Assembly: GCF_964204645.1 (NCBI RefSeq)
Contig: NC_134031.1
Span: 19,899,307 to 19,963,306 of the forward strand
DNA from: Tubulanus polymorphus
Lineage: Eukaryota; Nemertea; Palaeonemertea; Tubulaniformes; Tubulanidae
Direction: 5' to 3'
Length of the DNA stretch: 64,000 nt
Below are positions 11,315 to 23,300 of the stretch, in pieces. Within the stretch, counting starts at the first letter, position 1. Each line of letters starts with the position of its first letter. The notes below the pieces were generated by a model, which had not been told where the DNA came from, searched no databases, and worked only from the letters and a program-made list of their open reading frames with translations. A program made the translations under genes and the position numbers.

Positions 11315-14300
11315 CTACAAATCAATAACAATACATAAACTGTACAAACAGCTCATCCCTCAAACCACTCAGCACCTAGGATATTATTAGCAAGTTTGAG
11401 GTTTCTATTTCCACTCAACTAACTGAGCACTATTCAGAACATTATTAGAGGGTTTGAGGTTTCTTCCTCCATTATGGGGAAAAGGCCAGAGTAGTCCTTA
11501 GAGCTAAGAACTCTGCAACCACCAGGATTTGAACCCTTAAACCCTGGGTTGATGTAAGACCAGTGACAGTTGGTGTCTAATACAATGAACCATGCCTAAC
11601 TTTCAGAATCGGTCCGCGAAATCCAAGTTAAGGATAGAAAAATATGTTAGAAAGGGACAACAATATAGTTTTTGTCCAAATTCTGAGTTGACCATGTTTG
11701 AGTAATGTAAGGTAAACACGACAACTCGTGAATGAACAGTAGTTTATTGTTTACCTATACAACCAGCAGTGATGTTGAATTTGTTTTCTTCGCAGACGTC
11801 ACACGACCGTCCAACGACAGACGGTTTACACGGACACTGACCGCTTTCATCGCATTGTAAGTCAACTGATCCTTCAGAATCACAATTACACGCTGAAATA
11901 TACAGTATATACACGTGAATGTATTAGAATGAGAAATGTTAAGTAAGATGCCGAGTAAAATTATGGCACCTTTTTTATCAGACATACTGACATTCAATGT
12001 ATATTCACTCACCGAAACATCCTTCAGAACCGAAACCGTAATAAGTCGATAAACAAGTGTCACACGTACGACCGTCTACTCCTGGTTTACACGGACATTG
12101 ACCGGTAATCTCGTGACAGCTAGCATTATACGAACCAACTGGATCGCAGTTACATGGCTGACCACCTAAAACAAAGTTTAATTAAGAATTGAACATACCC
12201 GGTGCCAAACCGTTTAATGCTTAACGAACATATGGTAGAATTTTTCTGTCAATTATAAAATGAACTGGTAGTCAGTGGACTTAGCTAAAACAGTTATAAC
12301 ACGACACGATTTACTGAATAGATAAGAAATACTGATTTGTCTTACCCTTTCTGGAGTCAATGTCGAAGAATCCTTCGGCTGGTTTATCACATTTTCTGTT
12401 AACTACATTAGGTCGACACGGACATTGACCGGTTTTACGGTCGCACTGTATGACAGCCTCACCTACTGTACCGTGACTTCCGGGACCGTAACAATTACAA
12501 GCTACAAATAGATTCAATTCATTAGAAATAGTTAATATCGATTTTAAGGTCTTTTGCCCAAAAAAATGTTATCCTGTATTTTGTGAAAATTGTTTACACA
12601 AGCTGGAACCGAAATCAAGTTCAACTGATCATCTCAATACATCAGTACTTCGATTTCTGATTTCAAAATCAAAACTTGTTTCCATCCTGGTAGGTGTTGT
12701 GGGTTAGTAGGGGACACAAATGAAATCAATCAATCGAACAAATAACAGGGACAATCATCCCTATTTGATTACCTCGACATTGTCCTTTAGGTAAAGCGAT
12801 TGGATCGCCGAAATAACCGGGTAAACATTCCCCACAATCTGAGCCAGCGGTGTTATAAATACACTTCAAACATTCACCACTCGTACTGTAAAATAACGTA
12901 GTATTCATTGATAAACCGGCATGAGGGAAAGGGAACAGGATTCATTGTAAATCCTGGAAATGTGATGGAAATAAGTAATAACGAATAATTCTTGGAGAAA
13001 ATCATAGACTCCGAATGGCACGATCCATGAAGGAATGATTTGGTTTTTTGTCGATTTAGAAATATGAATTCCGAATGTACCTGTTACAGTTAGCGACCGC
13101 GTTCTTGTCGATGTTAGAATTACACAAACATTCCTCACACGGCCGGGGAGCACCGTATTTACCCTCCGGGTCGCCGTAAAAACCATCGGCACAAAAATCA
13201 CATCTCAAACCTAAAATTCATTTCAGATAGCGAGTCCTTATTAGCTAAAAGTGTATCGTTTCACATTACAATCTTATTGCGTATTCCGTTTTTGTGTAAA
13301 GCAATGATGCTTTATAGAAAAAAAATCGATTTCATTATTACAAAATATAACAGCATCATTGTCTTGTGACTTCATGAATATTTTGAAACTTCTTCACATC
13401 AATGGTTTCTTACCGGAATATCCAGCTTTACAATTAATACAAGCGATGTCGCCGGTCAATAACTCAACGCAGCTTCCTCCATCCGGACACGGACATTTCT
13501 GACAATCATCCGGGGTACCTTTCATAGCGTAACCGTAGTAACCGGGAGCGCAGCGTTCGCAGTTATCTCCAGTCGTATGATGCTGACATATACATCGTCC
13601 TAACGAGCGTAAAATCAGAGTAAGAATCATTTCATAGATCGTAAAGATCAAATATCTGATCGATTAACTCTACAGACAACTGGCCCCTGAACATTTGAAG
13701 TTGTAAATATTACCTGAATTAACGTCACAAGATTGCGAGTGTCCGTTACAGTTACAGGGTATGCACCTAGCGTACGGACCTCCGTACGGCGGATCACGTC
13801 TATATCCGGCTGCACATGACTCACAGAACTGCCCGACGTAACCCTCCGGACACGTACACTGTTCAATCCACGACGCTTCTTCACCGCCGTTAGTACTACG
13901 AGCAGCCGACTGCAGCTTCAGATCATCAAGAATTCCTGATCCTAAAACAAAGTCGGAAAGGATCCTGAATAAGTAAAGGGGTCGTTCATTAAGAACGCAC
14001 AGCAGAAACTGCTGAGACTTTTTTCTCTAATTTCAAGCCCATTCCGTCTACCAGTCGTGGACGGCAATACTATCCAGCTTCGATCGAAATCCAGACTTAA
14101 TCAATCTGGATAAAGTGGATTTGATTGTACCTGAATTACATTGATTTTCAAAAATACCTTGGTTAGTATACGTAGCCCTGATTTTGATCGCCGTCAAGTT
14201 TGATAAAACTCCGATGAATTCGGTAGCCGCCAGTCTCGGGGTCCACTGATAGTCGGGATGTTCGTTCAGACGGAATTTAAACTCTTGCACGAAGTCTCGC

Positions 14301-17300
14301 GGCATGTTGTTACGCTGCGAGAAGATCGGCGTCGAGATCTTCTGATTGGCGCCCTCTAGGATGATATCGGTACGCGAAGCGCGGGCGTCGTCTCCACTGA
14401 TTCGTAGTGTGAACGTTAAATACTGGTTGTAACTGAATCGTTGATCACCCAAATAACGAGCTGACAATAAAAAGAAAACAAATCCATTACAGTTATAATT
14501 GATTACAGGGTTCCTACAGGATCAGGGAATCCAAAATTCCCTAACTCGCCATGACCCTTAACCAAAAATTCCCTGATTTAATTGTAAGATATGAAAAGGT
14601 TCGTTGTGACACTCATCACCAGCAAGAACAAGACACCAAAAATTCATATTCGCTGATTATCAGCGAGTCTGAATTCACTTATTTTCCCTGCGGGGACAAA
14701 TGACTTCAGAATTCCCTGATCTGCGTGTGTTAGCACTGAATGAAATTGAATCTGGTGTGGAGTATGTGGAGCTGCACCGAACAGGCTACAGATACCATAG
14801 ATCACTACAAAATACATCCACACTTACTTGGTAGAGTAAAGTAAACTGGATCTGCATTTGGAGTTGAGACAATTATATTCTGGTTGTTTGGGTCGTATTG
14901 AATCGGTGTTGTATTGCCGTCCTGATCAACAGCGCTAACTCTCTGAGAATCTGTAAACGATACAGAGATCAGTTATAAAGTGTAGATATTCCGAGCTAGA
15001 ATGTGCTGCCATCTGAACATCGATGACAAGCAGGCAGATCTATATATCAATGAATACTCACTGGAATTAAATACGGACTCAATAACCCTTTCCTGGTATC
15101 CGGGAGCTGATGAACAGACAGAAGAATGTCCGAAACAGAAACAAGATATACAGCCATACGGGTCGGATTTCTCTAATCCAAAATATCCCGGTTTACATCT
15201 GAAAATTCACAAAAACCATCCTTCACATAAATACATCTCTTAGTTTCGAATTTGATGAAGTTTTTTCTTCTAATCTGTGAAAGAGAGTGAGGAGCTGTCA
15301 ACGCTGCTACTGTGGCAATCGAGGATTAATCTTATGGCAAGCGAGGATCCACTAGGTGTCGCTTGTCGTTTACTCAATATTTCACGTTCAATTTCTTCCA
15401 ATTTCTGTGATCGTGTATGGATTTGGGAACCCAACAAATTATGGACAAGTTATGACGCCATCTGGCGTGATAGCTGGTGTCGCAGTTTCCCATTATTAAC
15501 AGTAATATGCCGGTACGTACTTATCACAATTCTGTCCTTCGACAAACTCTTTACAAGAGCAAATACCAGTGTTCGCCAAACATCGAGGGTCATTATCCAG
15601 ACTACCGGCAACAACACAGGCACACGGTCTGAAAATCATAAATACCAGTATAGTAGCAAAACACGTTCATCTCAGTCCCTAAGGATCAGTTATTCCTGGA
15701 TATAAGGAGTTTTCAAGGAAAAAAATTTCAAATTTTGAGGAAGTGTCCACATCACTTTTATATATCCCAATTACTCCTAGACTCCTCCCTAATCACATTT
15801 TCATTTGAATTTCAATCCGAATGTTTAATTCGGTTACCACCCAATTTGATAAAAATAAATCCCAACTGTACCAATTTAGGCATACTTTACTGCTGTATAA
15901 CAACTACTAAAAAATTTCCAATTGCCTATTTCTCAAAACTGAAGGAGTTTCATTCGAGCACCATTAAAAGCATTTTCAATTCAAAAGGAGTTTGTAAGGA
16001 ATCAAGGAGTCATAGGGACACTGTACATTGTACATTCAAGTCATAAACATTACCTGCATCCGTTGGGTCCGAAGTCATAATGATTGCTCTGACATTGGTC
16101 ACATTTCTCACCGGTTACGCCAGATTTACACGTACACTGGCCGTAGATATCACACTGTAACCGTTGCGAACCGGTCGGATCACAGTTACACGCGACACAG
16201 CGCTGATCCTGCGCTCGCCGGTAGAAATTCTCTTTACAATTCTCGCAGTTGGCGCCGTCTGTGTTGTCTTGACAGTTCATACAGTGACCGCCGTGTCCGG
16301 TCTGTTGGAACAGCTCTTCGTCGAAGTAACATTGCAGCGATAATCCATTACAGTTACAAGCTGAAATTATACAGCTTCAATACAGGGGTGGATATTCTAG
16401 GCCTTCTTTTGAAGGTCTCGTGACACGGGGCATTTTTTATCATAGAAAACGCATACCGTAAAATCTCCCTTAACCCTCACTTTTTTCTTGGAAGAATGGA
16501 ATATGAAAATTCTTTTATTTGTGGATGGCACACCTTAATCTGAGGCGATCTCAGAGTCTACCGTAATAATACCTACTACTTCCAGGAGATCGCAATCTGC
16601 TCAATTTGTCATGAAGTTAATGGCAAAATTTCTAGAGAGCTTACTGTAGAAACTTCTTTTTAAATGATTTTTTGTAACTTGACAGATTTCAACGCAGCAG
16701 GAATCTACTAGCTATGTTTTCTCTGCAGAAACAGTTTATTTGTGCCGAATAAACTTTTTTCAACCGACTGGCCTAAATAGTGAAGGCAGCAGCTTACAGT
16801 GACTGTTGTCTACTACAGCAAACATACACTACAAAGACAACATCATACCCCTACACACTGGCACAGGCAGACTGCCCTGTGATGATGCAATTTTAAGTGT
16901 TTTCTGAATAAACAGTCACCGGTTAATGTATACGCGTTTACACTTTTTGCCAGACATACCAATTGAATAGTTGTCTATACAACAAACTTATGAAGTTGCC
17001 CCAAATATATCTAGAAAGAATTAGGTATTCTACCACTTGCCGAGACATGCCATTTCGAACTTTTAGACAGGTTTCCATTGAACGTATTCCGGAGTACAAA
17101 CTCTCTACCACCGGCTTCAAGAAAACCCGAGTAAACCCCATTTATGAAATATGATAAAAATTCCACAATTGAATTGAAAATGGAAGCAGGAAGGTTTCAA
17201 CAGCTATACCGGTATTCGAATAGTCATCTTCAGGAGTACTGTATTCCTGAAGATGAGGAATAAAATACTAAATCAAGAATCATTTCAGACTTGATTTTCT

Positions 17301-20300
17301 TTTATATTGTAGGATTTTATCATATATTCTCACAACATGGACTCAAAGAGTTCCATCTATAAGGCTCCAGGAGGGAAAATAAGACGATCGTGAATAAGTA
17401 ACGCTGAAATTATGCAACTCACGTTGACATTCATTGGCTGAAGCCGCAGTAGCACGCGCCCACGGGCGATCATTGTAAAACGGCTGACATTCATTACAAT
17501 CGGGTCCTTGAGTATTGTGTTCGCATCTGCAGACTAACCGCGCCACCTGGCCTTGACCTGTACTTTCGACGCATTCGCTCGAATGACCGTTACACTTACA
17601 TCTGATGAGAAATAAAATACAATCTTCGTGTGTATTAGAAAGATTTAGGCATTCAAACTCATCAAAGACAGCACGGGGAAATATTATTTATAGAATAAAT
17701 GATCTCCTTGAGTCAGCGAGAAGAGGTTGAGTTGAGAGCCAGTCTCACTGTGTATATAATACATCAAACTACTTCAGATGAATACACAGCAGATAACTGG
17801 ATATCTTCTTCTTCTTCTCTCGGTTTCTCGAGAAAACAAGATCTGTAAGAAAAATCCCCCAGACCCACGATACATTTACGAGACCAGGGAGCGAAACGTA
17901 ATATACTCGATCACTATCGATTATCAAAATTTCCAGCTAGGTTAAATGTAAATTCTCAGTAAAAATGGCCAAAATGCCCGTAGAAGGTAATTGAGAATAG
18001 TTTTATCTGATTTCCTGCAGGTTTTCAACACAGGAAACAGGATCAACTTCAGGTTAAATATACCACGAATCCTAGGAAAGGAATGTTCTCGTCTATCTCC
18101 AGCCACATTGACAAACCTCAATTCAAAACATACTTGTGGTTTTCCACGAAAAATAAGGACTGCATTTTAGGAATTGGATACCTGTAGCAGATCTACAGGA
18201 AGCCCAGCACTGACCAATATAATGGTGGTAGTGATCATCAGAAGTTCATTCTCATACGTGGATAGGACCAATCCAGTGCATCACACACATTTTAGCCATT
18301 ATCACTGGTCCAGCTAGACACAACCTACGACGCAAATTTTCTATTTACACGCAGAGAATTCTAAAATCTTAGATGGGTCCATGGTCGGTCTAAATTGCAT
18401 GCCTTTTTTGAGAAATCCTATATTCATTCAATCCGAATCATTCTCTCACAAGAAGAGACTGAAAGACTGAAATGCAAACTGAAGAATTCAGTAGCAGAAA
18501 CTGGAGTAAGCGCTACTGTAACGAGTACAGCGCACGTAGTGTCTAATCAATTATCTTCTATTTATCACTGTGGTATTTGTATTTCCTGGTTTTATTACCG
18601 CAAAAGTATTTCCTGATGATGACTGAAAACCACACGAAGAACTCCCAGCCGCAAGAAATCAAATCAGGGGTGATAGTGGTATAAACAATCCACCAATGGG
18701 TTTATAACGAGTAGACCCCCGATCGAGAGGACACACCAAATATAGAATAAACCATTCGATGTTTGATGAGCGAATTTTTCCCTCAGATTCTACTCTTAGG
18801 TTATTCGCATTACTATTTACTTGATCAACAATGCTCCTATCGATTATGAAATAAATCAACAAGATTTTGAGTGCACAAGGAAGGTCAATAACTAATGTAC
18901 GGAGATATTCTAACCCAGTGACCTGGTCATTCACTTCATTAAATGTGTCAACTCCTACAATGGATACCTTCCTGTATGTGACAATAGAGATAGTTTGGAT
19001 GATAGTAAGAATTTGATTATAACCTATACAACAATAACATGAACTCTCTATAGAATGTATCATTGCACTGTACGGGCTATATGTATTACCAGACTGTAGC
19101 TTCATCATAAACTCCTAAATCTGAATATGAACTTCCCTTCAGATATTTACCTTTCTGGGTAATGATCGGTTTTAGAAAGAGTGCTAATAAAATGTCTAAT
19201 GTCTTCTGAGTGTTTGCAGTTCATTTCTCTAACAAAATTGTCTCAGGTGAAGCACTGAACTCATTTGAATTGATATGTAGACGATTAGTTTTTGAAGATG
19301 TTCTGATGAAATGACTTACGCCTCAAAAATGTCTCGAGGTGAGGAGTGAAAGATCAGAAAGAAAAGCATCGAACATCTGCAGGGTACATAAACCCACCAA
19401 ACAATAGTATTCAGAAAAATTCCTCTGAATCTGAAATTCCCTGATTTTTCACTGATTTTACAGGAAAAGGCTTAGATTCCCTGATTTTCTTGCAGGAAAA
19501 AACCTCCTGAATTCCTTGGTCTGCACAAACACAGAGGTTGATACTTGCATTAAAAACTCAGATATCTTACCTTCCTCCTATAGATATATCTGATATACCG
19601 TAATAATACGACTGTAAAACTGTTTTATCAGCGAATACTTCGTCACCAAACGTGTTCAATCTGTTTAATACAATCTTGATCTCAGTAGCTGTCACCCAGT
19701 CCTAATTCAGAAAATATTTCAATTCAAAAACAAACAATTTCAGTAAATTCAGTTGGACCAGTTCCTGTCTATTCCCTTATTAATCATCCTTCCCAGACAG
19801 GGATTCAAACCTGATGGCATCGTTAAACTCAACTAGACTCAGCCACGGCATGAACCCCTGCCACACTAGACTAGGTCTACCAGCAACCATGATGATTGCT
19901 CGTAAACTAGGTGTACAGGTACATCTGAAGGTTTGCCACACGAAAACTTGCGGCACTAATTGCAGAGATTGCCCGCTGTATAATAAACATATATCTGCGC
20001 ACTCGTCTAGTGTGGCAGGGTTTCGTACCGTGGCGAGTCTTGATGCCATCAGGTTCGAATCCCTGCCGGGGGAGGATGGCACTACTGAGAGTATTGATGT
20101 AGAGACACTGAGCCTAATTTAAGAACAGTCCAACAGTGGTCTTGAATTCTTAAGCGACTGGTTCAAAGTTGATAAAATGGCCATAGAATTAAGATAGTTT
20201 TACTGGTCTTAAATTTCAACCATGACTGCGCGACCAAACCTTGGAAGGAAGCGTTACAGAACGACTTTACGAACCTGTAACGCCTGACTGCTCTCGAAGG

Positions 20301-23300
20301 TGTAAGCGCTAGGTCGTCCTTCTAGGGTACTGAACGCGACGTTACCCCCGGTTAAAGGCGATATATCGCTGTAATCGGCCGAACAGACGGCTTTTTTCTC
20401 GTCGTCTCTCGTGATTAAACCGTCGGTCGGTAGTTCATATGTCTCCTGACACGAGCCGCTATAATACTGATACGGCACCCAATCGCTGCCCTCCGTCGTG
20501 CGTTTATAGATGGCGAAACTCTCCGGTCGCGGAGAATGAAACTTTATCCGTACGTACGTGATATCATACGATTTACCTACAAAAATATCATATCTTAAAT
20601 TTAACACGTTTTACAACTAGCACGTCAAATTATAGGGTGGTGCAGAGTTAAGCAAATAGGACATCAAGCTTTATAACCACTGACCACACAAGTGGTCAAA
20701 TCATTGCATGTGAATTGCAACTGGTTGCCTCACACTTGTCATAGCATTGTTTTAACGTCTTATCGTTTTCAGCACATATCGTAGCATTCTAGCCTATGCT
20801 ATATTCTTACAGTTGCCGAGAAAAAGGGAAACCTTTTCATCCAGTTGAGTAGCTTCAAAATGTTCCTCATTAGTTTATTCGACCTCATCGAGTATTACTT
20901 TTAGACTAACATCTAGATTGATTAACTAATAACTTTATCTGAAGTGAAGAAATGGAGAGAAAGATAGAATGCTTTGATGTCTGTATAAATTAGGTGATAA
21001 AGCCTATTAACTGTAAGTATTAGACTCCATCTGCAAAGCCATGTGCGTCTAGTTAGGTTTTATGAATGAATGGAGGATCTACTACTATTTATCACTCGTT
21101 CCCAGCTGGTTTTTCTCAACAACTTAATTATCTTTTGTTCCAATAAACAAACAACAGGAGCACTTTTTAGTAACCAAAATTCACAGCAGCATTCCAGAAG
21201 GAGTAGGACCCTTTACAAACAACTTCTAAATATTTTTTAAAGATTCTTCGTTGATTCAAATACAGCAACGAGGCAGACGTAGACGGCATTTCTATGATTT
21301 GAGAGGAAGAAGAGGAAATGAAAAACTAAATGATACAAAACATTGAAAATTTCATTTAAAATGTTTTGGTTTCCAATCAAAAACCATCATCAAGCAATTT
21401 GGCCCGTTTGTCGAGGCCCATCTTGAAAAATTCAGAAATTATCAAAGTTTTCTATTTCTAAAATCTTTTTGTTCTTTTATTTTGGGTTTAAAACTATGCA
21501 TTTCTAAAGAATTCAAACATCCCATAGCTGTGGGCTTCCCAAATAAAACCGCGATTACACGTGAGACGATGCAGCCCAGGCCAAAATTGGCACGGACCAG
21601 ACTCAAGTAAAATGCATTGCCCGTGCAATGCATTCACACGCAAACCACTCACTCCATACATACCCTATTATTGGCAAGGGCCTGGTCCCAATGTATATGG
21701 CCAGGGCAAATTTGGCACCGGCCAAAAATGCTTGCATGATCAGCGCTTAGCGATCATTTGACAGGGAAAATCAGATCGAGAAAAATTAAATTAGCCCAGC
21801 TTTATCAATTCATGCGACAAGGAAAACTGAAGTTGTTACTAAAAGGTTATCAAATTTACCACCGCAATGAAATAGCTACGTGTCATAATAACCACGAGTA
21901 AGAAGATTACATCAGTAAATAGAGAACAATCTAAACAGATAGAAAATACTGATTAAATACTATCTCTATTCCTATAGTAAACGCGATGAATTCAATGTTG
22001 TTATACAAGACAACATGACTCCGGAGGGGAAACGCAAGTCAGATCTTTAGAAAAAGAATCTCAAACCCGGAGCTACATTTACATCCAGAGTATTCAATAA
22101 TAATGCTTTATATTTCAATAGACAACTGACCCCGGGATTCTTCAGTTTAAATTTTCTTAGTTTAGATTGTTAGTAAACAATTCTCACTTGACTCTTCACC
22201 TGTATAAAGTGCTTTTCAACTTGTGGGGCTATTAAATAGTAAGGTAAATGAAAACATGGTAAAGTGAGAGAGATCGTTCTACTTACATCCCATTTCATCA
22301 AGCATGATGAAAGATTAACAAATCTCAGCAGTTCATTGAACTGATGACGACCCCATTTTTTGACAAAGAAAAATGATGCTTCATTTCTAATTAGGGTCAA
22401 TTAGATTCATGCCAAAAATGTTAATTTTTCACTGATATAAAACGCATTGTACCCTCAGCGTAAAACACCATCACACGCCTGCAACACAGTAACACGGTCA
22501 TGTTTTGGTGCTGGAATTAATTTGGTTGGATCATGTAACTGCACAAATTACTGCAATTGACATTTTTAGAATGATTCCGTCAGACTAACTGGCATACCTA
22601 CATGTAGCCGTACAAACTTTCTAATTGAGGCTCAAATTGCGGAACTTCTGAGTCGTCCATGCGCAATAACGGAAACAAAGGGTGTTACGAAAATAGACTA
22701 GGGGTATCTGGGAGATAGAAGCTAACTCTTAAAGTATTGGATTATGGGATGAACGACCGAGGTCCATCTTTGAAAAGCTCATTTAAACTATTGGGCCTAT
22801 AGCGTGGTAGATGAAGCTAAAGTTTGAAAACAAGCCGTATGGCAGCTCCCAAGTCTCAGCAGCAGCCTATACCCAGTACACACAGCACACCACACTGAGT
22901 ATCTGTGAGGCACATGTGTGTATGTGAAAAACTTTTTATATATCTCTCAGTAAAACTATATACACCTCTAACTAAACATACAACCTACTCGGCTAAAATC
23001 TACTTCGTAACTATCTTCAAGAAGGCCATCATCGGTTTTATCTAAAGTTCTCGCCCAGAAAAAGCTTGATCCTAATTTCAGAGATTCCTGTAGTTTTTAG
23101 GTTAAAGGCCAAGCATTTATGATGCTATGTAAACAAGCTTATTGCCAGTATATATAGCCTAGTGATAGGTTATATAGTATTTCACTGAAAATCTGGAACA
23201 GGAAATTCAACAGACGTTTAAAAATCCAATGACATTCACTCGAAAAAGTTGATTCCAAGAGATGAGAAGATACTGAGTTCATCTATTAACCCCCCACAAT

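Noticed and set aside
16028-16423. 131-codon plus-strand frame
   Set aside because: Antisense shadow of laminin exon 5.
18659-19108. 149-codon minus-strand frame
   Set aside because: Inside a laminin intron, AT-driven composition, no recognisable domain, no splice or start support.
19780-20122. Overlapping 100-codon frames on both strands
   Set aside because: Produced by the symmetry of the tRNA-like inverted repeat inside laminin intron 2.
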